Assembly (NCBI GenBank): GCA_009921265.1
Contig: RFYV01000009.1
Coordinates: forward strand, 1-64,000
DNA length: 64,000 bases
Direction of reading: 5' to 3'
Source of the DNA: Betaproteobacteria bacterium
Lineage (GTDB): Bacteria > Pseudomonadota > Gammaproteobacteria > Burkholderiales > Burkholderiaceae_C
Numbering within the stretch: the stretch's first letter is position 1; each line of letters starts with the position of its first letter. The position numbers were made by a program, and so were the translations under genes. Under the pieces are notes generated by a model. That model worked only from the letters and a program-made list of their open reading frames with translations. It was not told the origin of the DNA and ran no database searches. Of this stretch, positions 7,803-16,006 are shown piece by piece.

Positions 7803-8970
7803 AACTGTCCAGCCCGTGACCACATTTCAAGGTTATTTACGCAGCAATGGAGACGTTGGCGTTCGCAATCATGTCGCCGTTGTTTCAACGGTTGCCCTCT
7901 CCAATCGAATTGCTCAGTTGGCTATCGCACAACACGGTTCTGGTTTATTGATTCATGGCGAATTTCAACGCGGTCTTCAAACCCAAGATGCGCAGTTGCA
8001 AGAATTGATATTGACGCAAATTGTGAATAACAGCAACGTAGGCGCGGCGTTGATTCTTTGTCACGATAAAACATCGGCCTTGGGATGGAAAAAAAACTTA
8101 TCCTCACTTCAAAAACCCATTGAAACATTGGCGGTGATGGAAAGCCTTGGCGTTCAAAATGCAATCAATTCTGCAGCACTTGCAATTGGTCGTTTAGAAC
8201 AATCAATTGACGATCAACAACGCGTTAACTGCCCAATTAGCAAACTCATTTTTGCATTGGAATGTGGCGGCTCGGATGCGTCTAGTTCTGTGTGCTCCAA
8301 CCCTGCCATCGGTCAGTTTGTTGATTGGGTAATTGCGCAAGGCGCCACCGTGATTGTTTCTGAAACTGCTGAATTCATTGGTGCTGAAGACGTTGTGCGC
8401 GCACAATCGATTAACACGGGCGTAGCCGACGCCATCAACGCTTGCATTGAACGCACCGAAAAACGCATGGCGGGTGATGGTGATTTGTATCGAGGTGTTA
8501 ATCCCACGCCAGAAAATATTGAAGCAGGATTGACCACATTGGTTGAAAAAACCATGGGAGCGGTTTGTAAAATCGGACGCGCGTCGTTTGTGGGTTGCTT
8601 GGAGTTTGGACAGACGCCAACCAAGCCTGGCCTTTATTTTATGGATACTCCTTTTTTCAGTCCTTGTTCAATCACAGGAATGGTTGCTGCAGGCGCGCAA
8701 ATCACATTATTTAGCATGGGCGTATTTAACCCCTCAGGCAACCCCTTATCACCTACCATCAAAGTATGCGGCAACCCCAACACAGTTAAAAATTGGGTTG
8801 ACGGAATTGATGTCGATATCAGCGGCTTGATACAAGGTCACATCAGCATGCCACAAGCGGGTCAACAAGTGGCCAATTCTGTTTTGAAAGTAGCATCGGG
8901 TGAGATCACAAAAACCGAAGCCTTCGGTGAAGGGCAGTTTATCTTGCCCAGATTTTTACCTGCGTTTTAG
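7783..8970 (+). CDS. UxaA-family large subunit (altronate/galactarate dehydratase- or sulfolactate lyase-like)
   Basis: I chose the ATG at 7783 (MSTIVNKTV) because a GGGAGAG stretch at 7769-7775 sits 7 bases upstream; the frame is open further upstream inside the small-subunit gene. The protein is about 395 residues. It shows the family landmarks GYLRSNGDVGVRNH near the N-terminus, LECGGSDASSSV in the middle and MDTPFFSPCSITGMVAAGA further on. Members remove water from sugar acids or sulfite from sulfolactate, using a metal bound jointly with the SAF subunit. Which substrate applies cannot be decided from sequence alone. The gene converges with the sulfatase gene, overlapping by four bases. 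Confidence 0.87.
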   Translation: MSTIVNKTVQPVTTFQGYLRSNGDVGVRNHVAVVSTVALSNRIAQLAIAQHGSGLLIHGEFQRGLQTQDAQLQELILTQIVNNSNVGAALILCHDKTSALGWKKNLSSLQKPIETLAVMESLGVQNAINSAALAIGRLEQSIDDQQRVNCPISKLIFALECGGSDASSSVCSNPAIGQFVDWVIAQGATVIVSETAEFIGAEDVVRAQSINTGVADAINACIERTEKRMAGDGDLYRGVNPTPENIEAGLTTLVEKTMGAVCKIGRASFVGCLEFGQTPTKPGLYFMDTPFFSPCSITGMVAAGAQITLFSMGVFNPSGNPLSPTIKVCGNPNTVKNWVDGIDVDISGLIQGHISMPQAGQQVANSVLKVASGEITKTEAFGEGQFILPRFLPAF

Positions 8971-10541
8971 TTTTTATCTTTGCGGTTGGGCGCCACGGGT
9001 TCCACATATGGAAACCTGGCGCGTGCTTTGATACTGGTAGGACCTGCTGCACCCGAGCCACGAATGAATCGCTTTGATTCATCGGTAAACGGCTGAAAAG
9101 CCCAATTGGGATAAAACTCTGACGATTGACTCACTTGAGCCAAAAATAAACGCTCTTTTTGACTTTGTAATATGTGTTGATGGATGGTGGATGGATCCCA
9201 ATCTTGAATCAAACGCTCATGCATTTGTTTTTGTATTTCTGCATGAATCGATTTTCCAGAAAGGTTAACGAGTTCATCAGGATCCGTCTCTAAATCAAAC
9301 AACAAAGGCTCAAGGCCATAGGTGTAGATGTATTTGTATTGACCCGTTCGCACCATGCGAGACGCTGCGCACACACCCTCCGAGCTGTATTCTGATATCA
9401 CGGTTCGATCGTGCGTGTCTTCAATACCTTCTAGTAAGGGCATCAAACTTTTTCCATCTAATGCGGTGACAGGTTCAACCACTTCTCGAGGACTCACTAC
9501 ATCTAAAAAAGTAGGTAACAAATCAACCAATGAAACATGCGCCTTGACGCGATGCGGCTTAAAGCGAGTGGGCAAAGAAAACATCATGGGTACTCTCGCA
9601 GACCACTCAAAAAAGCATTGTTTAAACCACATGCCACGCTCACCGAGCATTTCGCCGTGATCACCCGCAAAAACAACCATGGTATTTTGATCAAGCCCCG
9701 TTTCATGCAGGGTTTTTAAGACAGAACCGATTTTTTCATCGACATAACTCACCATCGCGTAATATGCGTGTCTGGCGCGTCGAACATGCTCGGGCGTTAC
9801 ATCGTACAAATTTTGTGCATGCGCTATGTGCAACCATTGACTGTGAACGTCGAGTTGGTCGTATGGAATATCCGCAACGCGCGGCATATCAATATCTTCG
9901 TGTGAGTAAAGATTCCAAAAACGCTCAGGCGCCACAAACGGTGGATGCGGATGCGTGTATGAAACAGTCATAAAAAAAGGTTGCTGTTGCGGCGTTCTGG
10001 CCAAGTCATACAAACGCTGATTGGCTTTGTATTCAACTTCATCGTCGTAATCGATTTGCATGCTGCGCACACAGGGACCTGCTTCAACAACAGGACGCAT
10101 GCTGACACCTGTGGGTCGGTGTGCAGGGCCTTGAGTCCAATCAGGTGTCCAAGCAAAGTCCGCAGGATAAATATCGGTCGTCATTCGCTCTTCAAAACCA
10201 TGCAACTGATCTGCCCCAATGAAATGCATTTTTCCGCACAAGATGGTTTGATAGCCTGCATGTTTTAAATAATGCGCCATCGTTGGCGTTGCAGACGAAA
10301 ATTCACTCGCATTGTCGTAGGCTGCGATAGAATGAGGCAACCTTCCACTCAGCATTGAAAACCTTGACGGCGCACAAATCGGAAAATTGCAATACGCGCT
10401 ATCAAAGACCACCGATCGTTTGGCCAGTGCATCGATATGTGGCGCAATCACTCGTGCATGGCCATAAGCGGGAAGCGCTTGCGGGGCCAACTGATCGGCC
10501 ATTAAAAATAAAATATTCGGAGTCTGAGTCGTCGGGTTCAT
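8967..10541 (-). CDS. betC: Sulfatase, choline-sulfatase (BetC)-like
   Basis: A 524-residue alkaline-phosphatase-superfamily sulfatase. The formylglycine motif CxPxR is CAPSR at residues 56-60. The segments AAYDNASEF, CGKMHFIGADQLHGFEER and TTDIYPADFAWTPDW closely resemble choline-O-sulfatases, as does the C-terminal extension. The expected reaction is choline sulfate to choline plus sulfate. There is no signal peptide, in line with a cytoplasmic BetC. It lies 6 bases downstream of a Bug receptor gene, at the end of a minus-strand set running from about 14.4 kb. A formylglycine-generating enzyme or anaerobic sulfatase maturase is not visible nearby. Another small sulfate ester remains possible as substrate. 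Confidence 0.88.
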   Translation of the reverse strand: MNPTTQTPNILFLMADQLAPQALPAYGHARVIAPHIDALAKRSVVFDSAYCNFPICAPSRFSMLSGRLPHSIAAYDNASEFSSATPTMAHYLKHAGYQTILCGKMHFIGADQLHGFEERMTTDIYPADFAWTPDWTQGPAHRPTGVSMRPVVEAGPCVRSMQIDYDDEVEYKANQRLYDLARTPQQQPFFMTVSYTHPHPPFVAPERFWNLYSHEDIDMPRVADIPYDQLDVHSQWLHIAHAQNLYDVTPEHVRRARHAYYAMVSYVDEKIGSVLKTLHETGLDQNTMVVFAGDHGEMLGERGMWFKQCFFEWSARVPMMFSLPTRFKPHRVKAHVSLVDLLPTFLDVVSPREVVEPVTALDGKSLMPLLEGIEDTHDRTVISEYSSEGVCAASRMVRTGQYKYIYTYGLEPLLFDLETDPDELVNLSGKSIHAEIQKQMHERLIQDWDPSTIHQHILQSQKERLFLAQVSQSSEFYPNWAFQPFTDESKRFIRGSGAAGPTSIKARARFPYVEPVAPNRKDKN

Positions 10542-10547
10542 TGATTT

Positions 10548-11546
10548 TTATTCGGGTTGAATATTGGCTGTCTTAACAACGCCAGACCATTTGTTAATCT
10601 CATTGCGAATGGTTTGATCAAATGCATTGGCCTTGATAGGAGAAGCAACAATCACTCCAGCCTTAACAATTTCAGCTTTGAAATCTTCTTGGCTTAACAA
10701 TTTATTGATTTCATCGTTCAATCGATCCGAAATCGATTTGGGTAATCCCTTGGGAGCAAATAGACCCAGCCACTGATCGGCTTCAAAATGAGGAACCCCC
10801 GCCTCCACCATCGTCGGGACTAGCGGTAGTGCTGAAAATCGTTGATTGCCCGTCACGGCCAAGGCTTTCATTTTTCCAGCCCTCACCTGCGGCAATGCAA
10901 CTGCTGCGTTGGCAAATTGAAAATCAATTCTGCCCGCCAGTTGGTCATTGATCGCAGCAGGTGCACCTGTATAAGGAATATGAACAATAAAAAGATTTTG
11001 CAATGATTTAAATAATTCACCCGTTAGATGTGCGGGTGAGCCAATGCCTGCAGAACCATAACTGAGTCGACCTGGTTTGGATCGCGCCAATTGAATCAAC
11101 TCTTGCACGTTATTGGCTTGTATCGATGGGCCCACAACCAAGATGGAAGGCGCTTGTGCCAAATGAGAAACAGCTTCTAAATCTCTTAAAAAATCAAATG
11201 GCACTTTGCTTTTCATCGCCACATTAAACGACAAAGCACTGGTACTGAATAAAAGATGATGACCATCAGCAGGTGATTTGGCGACAGCGTCGGCACCAAT
11301 CGATCCGCCAGCCCCCAATTTATTTTCCACCACAAAGGGCTGTCCAAATATTTGCTGCAATCGCTGGCAAAGAATGCGAGCTGGGATGTCAACCAATCCA
11401 CCCGCAGGCCAAGGCACAACCACACGCACAGGTCTGTTTGGATAAGCCGATTGGGCTAGTGAAGTGAAAGGAAAGCCGAGCGATACGGCCCCCGCAATAC
11501 CCAATGGCAATTGAGTAAGAATGTGTCGACGTGAGATGGGTTTCAT
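10548..11546 (-). CDS. Bug-family tripartite tricarboxylate transporter receptor protein
   Basis: A 332-residue periplasmic solute receptor. The N-terminal signal has a twin-arginine-like start (ISRRHILTQL) and a hydrophobic core ending near FTSLAQS. Family motifs include PVRVVVPWPAGGLVDIPAR and KLGAGGSIGADAV near the N-terminus and HIPYTGAPAAINDQLAG in the middle. Bug receptors bind organic acids and other small anions. No TctA or TctB membrane genes are visible in the window, so this receptor either uses membrane parts encoded elsewhere or acts as a sensor. It is followed at once by the sulfatase gene. Confidence 0.92.
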   Translation of the reverse strand: MKPISRRHILTQLPLGIAGAVSLGFPFTSLAQSAYPNRPVRVVVPWPAGGLVDIPARILCQRLQQIFGQPFVVENKLGAGGSIGADAVAKSPADGHHLLFSTSALSFNVAMKSKVPFDFLRDLEAVSHLAQAPSILVVGPSIQANNVQELIQLARSKPGRLSYGSAGIGSPAHLTGELFKSLQNLFIVHIPYTGAPAAINDQLAGRIDFQFANAAVALPQVRAGKMKALAVTGNQRFSALPLVPTMVEAGVPHFEADQWLGLFAPKGLPKSISDRLNDEINKLLSQEDFKAEIVKAGVIVASPIKANAFDQTIRNEINKWSGVVKTANIQPE

Positions 11547-11562
11547 TATATTTATTCAGTCT

Positions 11563-12555
11563 TTATAGATTGGCTTTGATATTTTTTACTTTAATCAATG
11601 TAGACCATTTGTCAGCATCGGCTTTCAAAATAGCACCGAGTTCTTCAGGTGTTGAAGATTTAGGTTCAGCGCCTGATTGAAGTAATTTATTGGATGTTGC
11701 AGGATCCAATAATACATTTTTAATCGCTTTGTTGATTTGATCGATCAGTTGTCTGGGTGTTTTAGAAGATACAAACAAGCCATACCAGTTGTTGGTGTCT
11801 ACGGCTTTGATGCCCAATTCTTCAAACGTTTTTACGTCAGGCAAACCAGGATGGCGATTTTTAGATGCAATACCCATGGGCTTGAGACGACCACTCTTAA
11901 CTTGTCCCATCACCGCAGGCACATCGGCAAATACACCCGCAACTTGTCCACCCATGACGTCGGTTAATGCTTGCGACATGCCCGTGTAGGGAACATGAAT
12001 AAAGTCCACCTTGGTCGATTCTTGTAATTGCAGCAATGCCAAATGCGGAATACTGCCCGTACCTGACGAAGCAATCGGTGTGGGATCTTTTTGTGATTTT
12101 GCTTTTGTAACAAAGTCGCCCGCGTCTTTGGCTGAATTGTTTTGATTGACGACCAATAATTCAACGTTGTTAACAACAAGTGATACCGGTGCAAAGTCGC
12201 GATTCATGTCGTAGGCGAGTTTTTCATACAAAGCCTGATTGATCGCAACCGCGCCCACACTGCTGAGCCAAACCATGGAACCGTCAGGTTCTGCTCGCAT
12301 GATTTCGGCGGCACCAATAGCGCCATTACCACCGGGTCGGTTTTCAACTAAGACCGTGCGACCGAGTTCTTTGCTTAAAGGTTCTGCAATGGTTCGTGCA
12401 ACAAAATCAACGGGGCCACCCGCTGTAAATGTCACAATGATTCGAAGTGGTTTTTGATTGGATTGAGCAAAAACAAAAGCACTGACAAATAATGCAAAAA
12501 ATGCAACAAGTAAATTTCTTTTTTTCATTGGAGGATTCTTTGGTTTTTTAATCAT
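11563..12555 (-). CDS. Bug-family tripartite tricarboxylate transporter receptor protein
   Basis: A 330-residue second receptor of the same family, 16 bases upstream of the first. The listed start is an ATG one base after the stop of the NHL-repeat gene and could be translationally coupled. A second ATG at 12528 (MKKRNLLVAFFALFVSAF) begins a classical Sec signal peptide and may be the true start. Family landmarks are TFTAGGPVDFVAR, GGNGAIGAAEI and HVPYTGMSQALTDVMGG. The two receptors differ clearly from each other, so they are old paralogues rather than a recent duplication. Confidence 0.9.
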   Translation of the reverse strand: MIKKPKNPPMKKRNLLVAFFALFVSAFVFAQSNQKPLRIIVTFTAGGPVDFVARTIAEPLSKELGRTVLVENRPGGNGAIGAAEIMRAEPDGSMVWLSSVGAVAINQALYEKLAYDMNRDFAPVSLVVNNVELLVVNQNNSAKDAGDFVTKAKSQKDPTPIASSGTGSIPHLALLQLQESTKVDFIHVPYTGMSQALTDVMGGQVAGVFADVPAVMGQVKSGRLKPMGIASKNRHPGLPDVKTFEELGIKAVDTNNWYGLFVSSKTPRQLIDQINKAIKNVLLDPATSNKLLQSGAEPKSSTPEELGAILKADADKWSTLIKVKNIKANL

Positions 12556-12556
12556 T

Positions 12557-13522
12557 TCAAGACTGCAGCTTTTTTAATTTTTGCAACGATCGCATGCGCC
12601 AAGGTACGGTGTTTTCAGGGAACAACCTTGGATATTCGGTATAACTCACTTCACCCACATAAATATCGCCCTTTGAATCCACAGCAAGGCCGTGTGGTGC
12701 AACAAATTTTCCAAGTTCAAGGCCTGGGCCTGCTTCGCCGCCTAAACGCGCCAAAAGCTCCCCTTTTTGGTCGACGATCGACAAGCGAGGTCCGATGTTG
12801 GGATGGTTGCGATTGACGGCCATGGCTGGACCTAATTCGCCCACAATAAATGTTGGTTTTTTTCCACCACAACAAAACAAACCACAAGGCCTGTGCAAAT
12901 TAGCCCATTGCGTTTCATACCTGCCTTTGTCGTCAAACACTTGCACCCGATGGTTTTCACGATCGGCTACATAAACCCAACCTTCTTCATCGGTTGCTAT
13001 GTTGTGTGCAATATTGAATTGTCCAGGACTCGTCCCTGGTTCACCCCAGGAAAATAATAATTTACCGTCGGGTGAAAATTTATGAATGCGTGCATTGCCA
13101 TAACCATCGCTCACATAAATATCTCCATTGGGCGATAAGGCTGTATGTGTGCAGCGATGAAAAGGCAAGCCACTCATATACGGTGTGGGTTGATTGGGCA
13201 CGCCGAGCTCCATCAACACTTTGCCCTCAGTGGTGCATTGACGCACGAAGTGACCACCGTCATCGGTGCAATACAAAATATCATTGGCGTCGATATGCAA
13301 ACCATGCGCGCGTGGATACTGACCCTCGCCCCATGAATACAAAAACTCTCCGTCGCTGTTAAACACCATCATGGGGTGTTCACCGCGATTAAAAACAAAG
13401 ACACGGTCTTTGCTATCAACCGCAACGGCGGCTACATCTTTGAATTCCCAACCCTCTGGCAAATTGGCCCAATCTTCAACAATCTCGTAGCGATATTCGC
13501 CCTCACCTAATATGTGGCTCAT
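12557..13522 (-). CDS. NHL-repeat six-bladed beta-propeller protein
   Basis: A 321-residue protein built of NHL repeats, for example GQFNIAHNIATDEEGWVYVA followed by DRENHRVQVFDDKG, and further copies with the same V-D-x-x-D-x-Y/V pattern. No signal peptide is seen. Similar proteins are annotated as peptidylamidoglycolate-lyase-like or SMP-30-like, but catalytic identity is not proven. Several His and Asp positions could bind a metal. It lies between the DUF1330 gene (15 bases) and the Bug receptor gene (1 base), in what looks like one catabolic operon, so a hydrolase or lyase role for the imported substrate is plausible. Confidence 0.85.
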   Translation of the reverse strand: MSHILGEGEYRYEIVEDWANLPEGWEFKDVAAVAVDSKDRVFVFNRGEHPMMVFNSDGEFLYSWGEGQYPRAHGLHIDANDILYCTDDGGHFVRQCTTEGKVLMELGVPNQPTPYMSGLPFHRCTHTALSPNGDIYVSDGYGNARIHKFSPDGKLLFSWGEPGTSPGQFNIAHNIATDEEGWVYVADRENHRVQVFDDKGRYETQWANLHRPCGLFCCGGKKPTFIVGELGPAMAVNRNHPNIGPRLSIVDQKGELLARLGGEAGPGLELGKFVAPHGLAVDSKGDIYVGEVSYTEYPRLFPENTVPWRMRSLQKLKKLQS

Positions 13523-13537
13523 GTGATCTCCTGTCTG

Positions 13538-13840
13538 TTATTTTGTAAATTCACCGCTATCAACAATGACATTTTCGACAATGCCACCCCCATTACGCCT
13601 GTGAGAAGCTGCCGCTTTGTAGGCATCGGACTGAAAGCATTCAACAGCAGATTCAAACGTTGGAAATTCGAGAACGACAAATCGTTTAAAAATTTCTGGG
13701 CCTTCCATGATTTGATATTTGCCGCCTCTTGCCAACACCTTGGCACCGTACTGAGCGATGATGCTAGGTACTTGATCGGTGTAGCGTTTGTAGCTGACGG
13801 GGTCGTTGATGATGCAACGAGAAATCCAATAGGCTGGCAT
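13538..13840 (-). CDS. DUF1330 domain protein
   Basis: A 100-residue protein of the DUF1330 family, a dimeric ferredoxin-like fold related to EthD and antibiotic monooxygenase proteins. The family pattern is visible as YWISRCIINDPVSYKRY at the N-terminus and FVVLEFPTFESAVECFQS in the C-terminal half. There is no signal peptide. Function is unknown. Members are often found in gene sets for degradation of small organic acids, which fits the neighbouring NHL, VOC and Bug genes. Confidence 0.88.
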   Translation of the reverse strand: MPAYWISRCIINDPVSYKRYTDQVPSIIAQYGAKVLARGGKYQIMEGPEIFKRFVVLEFPTFESAVECFQSDAYKAAASHRRNGGGIVENVIVDSGEFTK

Positions 13841-13877
13841 GATAGGTCCAATCTTTTTTAAATTTTGTTTGAATGAA

Positions 13878-14363
13878 TTATTGAGCGACGCCCGAATCTG
13901 TATAGGTAGGAACTCTTCCTATACGAACAGCTTCTTCCCATGCAAAATTCAGTTCAACTTTGATACCGTTGATGGGTTCTCGCATAAAGAGTTGATAGAG
14001 ATCGGAGTTGTGCGCTTTACGTTCACTAAATTCAACGCCGTTTTGCGTCAATCGATCGATAAACTCTTGCATGCTGTCACAGTTAAGGCACAAATGATCG
14101 ATGCGTCCAGAACCCATTGCGCCCGCAGCGGAATAATCTTGATCGCCGTCGGTGGGTGTTTTGAGATACGTGTCTTGATGCTCTGAATGACGCGCTTTAC
14201 CAATGTGAATCACATCTTGATCACCAATATAAAGCCAATAAACGGGAAAACCAAACTCGGGGTGATAGCCGTTTCGAAAACCTAAGTTTTTGACAAACCA
14301 ATCGCGCGTCCCTTCGGGGTCGTCGGTGAGTATGAGTAAGTGCTCTAAAAATCTGAGTCCCAT
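13878..14363 (-). CDS. VOC-family (glyoxalase/dioxygenase superfamily) protein
   Basis: A 161-residue vicinal-oxygen-chelate protein. The paired beta-alpha-beta modules start at GLRFLEHLLILTDDPEGTRDW and at GRIDHLCLNCDSMQEF. Potential metal ligands are His8 (LEHLL), the His of DHLCL and the Glu of KVELNFA, so a metal enzyme is likely rather than a resistance protein. The start is supported by AAGGAGAA upstream. It is the first gene of the minus-strand set that ends with the sulfatase. The substrate is unknown. Confidence 0.85.
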   Translation of the reverse strand: MGLRFLEHLLILTDDPEGTRDWFVKNLGFRNGYHPEFGFPVYWLYIGDQDVIHIGKARHSEHQDTYLKTPTDGDQDYSAAGAMGSGRIDHLCLNCDSMQEFIDRLTQNGVEFSERKAHNSDLYQLFMREPINGIKVELNFAWEEAVRIGRVPTYTDSGVAQ

Positions 14364-14423
14364 CCTTGTTCTCCTTTGCTTGGAGCGATTCTAGGTTTTA
14401 AACAAGGATTGCTCTAATGTTTT

Positions 14424-15095
14424 TTAATCTTGGAGTACTTGGGTTAAAAATTGAGACAAGTCGACAAGTTCTTGCGGATGAACCGAATGCTCCATGGGAT
14501 AGGTTTTCCATTCCACAGAGTAGTTCAATTGTATTAATGCATCTCGTGAATCGATTCCTCGGTCAATGATGACAACAGGGTCAAAAATGCCGTGAGCCAT
14601 CCAAATCGGCGTTTTTGAGTTGGCTGGACCTCTCTCGGTTGACACGGTATTGGCTAACGGTAAATACCCCGACATGGCAATGATGCCCGCTAAGGTTTGT
14701 GGATAGCGCAAGCCGGTATGCAAAGCCATGGCGCAACCTTGTGAAAAACCAGCGAGCACAATTTTTTGGGATGGAATGCCGCGCTCAATTTCGTGAGCAA
14801 TCAAATCTGCAATAGCTTGTTCGGAATTTTTAATTCCTTTGGCGTCTTGTTGAGCAACCAGATTGGAGCCAAAAATGTCATACCAAGCAGGCATCACATA
14901 GCCACCATTGACGGTGACGGGCATGCTGGGTGCATGCGGGAAAATAAAACGAATTGCTGGACAGTTTTGCAATCGAAGTTGCGGCACAACTCCCGCAAAA
15001 TCATTGCCGTCAGCGCCTAGACCGTGCATCCAAATGACAGCAGCTTGGGGATTGGGAGCGGTTTCAATTTCAATGGAGGGCAGTCTGTTCGTCAT
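14424..15095 (-). CDS. Carboxylesterase/phospholipase of the alpha/beta-hydrolase fold
   Basis: A 223-residue hydrolase of the small carboxylesterase (acyl-protein thioesterase-like) family. The catalytic triad is visible as Ser118 in GFSQG, Asp172 in GIFDPV and His203 in MEHSVHP. The oxyanion region WMHGLGADGNDF near residues 22-33 is typical. No signal peptide is seen, so it should be cytoplasmic. It probably hydrolyses short-chain esters. It stands between the small lipoprotein gene and the VOC gene, all on the minus strand. Confidence 0.92.
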   Translation of the reverse strand: MTNRLPSIEIETAPNPQAAVIWMHGLGADGNDFAGVVPQLRLQNCPAIRFIFPHAPSMPVTVNGGYVMPAWYDIFGSNLVAQQDAKGIKNSEQAIADLIAHEIERGIPSQKIVLAGFSQGCAMALHTGLRYPQTLAGIIAMSGYLPLANTVSTERGPANSKTPIWMAHGIFDPVVIIDRGIDSRDALIQLNYSVEWKTYPMEHSVHPQELVDLSQFLTQVLQD

Positions 15096-15124
15096 GGTTA
15101 GTCTTTGATAGTGAAGACGTTATT

Positions 15125-15349
15125 TTATGATTTTTGACTTTGAATGTATTTTTGACAGTCGCGCTTGAATTGATCGTAGTAATCTCTTTTGATTTTTTCT
15201 TTGCACTCTTGCACGACCGTTCCACCACAAAATTTATATTTAGAGTTGAGTTTGAGCTGAAGGCATTCTTGTAATTCTTTAGCAGGGTCGTTTTTGGCTT
15301 GACAACCCAAAATAAATAAAACTGGAATGATAGAAAATAATTTAAACAC
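15125..15349 (-). CDS. Small cysteine-containing lipoprotein
   Basis: A 74-residue protein with a lipoprotein signal: a hydrophobic N-terminus followed by the lipobox LFILGC, Cys16. The mature part of about 58 residues is Lys-rich and holds four more cysteines, spaced like two disulfides. I do not recognise a family. It begins 18 bases downstream of the GST remnant and precedes the esterase. Its AT-rich codon use resembles the GST remnant rather than the esterase. The lipobox and plausible composition argue for a real gene despite its small size. Confidence 0.7.
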   Translation of the reverse strand: MFKLFSIIPVLFILGCQAKNDPAKELQECLQLKLNSKYKFCGGTVVQECKEKIKRDYYDQFKRDCQKYIQSQKS

Positions 15350-15367
15350 TATTTTTAAGAAAAGTTG

Positions 15368-16006
15368 CTACGCATTAAATTTTTCCAATATGTCTTGTTC
15401 AAAACGAATTAATTCTTGTGTATATTCTCTTGTCAACATGTTTTCAAAATGTGATTGACAGTTTATAAAATGATTCAAGTCAATATCGAATTGCTTGGCC
15501 CTGCGAAAGCACCAAAAAAAGTAAATATCTGCAAAGGAAAAAGAATCAAAAAACCAAGTCTTTTTTCTCAGCATATTTTCAGCAATTGAAAAATACTCGG
15601 TCAGTAATTTTTGAGCGCACTGCTTCACATTCTCGGCTGTATTGGGTAAATCACAATATCTTTGTGGCAGTGCGTTTGGCGTTAACGCCGGATGTATGCC
15701 AGACGCACACCAGGCCAATATAGATATAGCCTGCCCTCTTTGCATAGAATCTTTGGGTAATAAATTTGCATTTGGAAAATTTTGATCGATCCATAATATT
15801 ATGGCTATATTTTCAGTGAGCGGCTCACCATCAATCACCAAAACTGGAACTCTGTGCTTAGGATTGATTTCGAGATATTTCTCTGACATGTGCTCTTTTT
15901 TTCCGAGATTAATCGGATGAACTTCAAATGGAGCGCCCGCTTCTTTAAGAGCAATGTATGATACCAATGAACATGCAGTCGGCGAATAAAAAAGCTCTAG
16001 TTTTAC
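15368..16006 (-). pseudogene. Glutathione S-transferase-like gene lacking a normal start, joined to a Bug gene remnant
   Basis: The translated frame contains a complete-looking GST: the N-terminal thioredoxin-fold region begins VKLELFYSPTACS and continues into a C-terminal helical domain (total about 212 residues). The codon where the start Met should stand (about 16006) is GTA, and no ATG or GTG occurs upstream in this frame before a stop at about 16057. The only candidate start is a TTG at 15967, which would remove the segment SPTACS that holds the catalytic Ser/Cys of beta-class GSTs. Upstream the frame runs directly into the C-terminal codons of a Bug receptor remnant. I therefore regard it as a gene damaged by a deletion that removed its promoter and start, although expression from TTG cannot be excluded. 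Confidence 0.75.

Noticed and set aside
7560-8970. Firm assignment of the UxaA-like pair as SuyAB sulfolactate sulfo-lyase
   Set aside because: Only the two-gene layout supports it; the motifs seen are shared by altronate and galactarate dehydratases.
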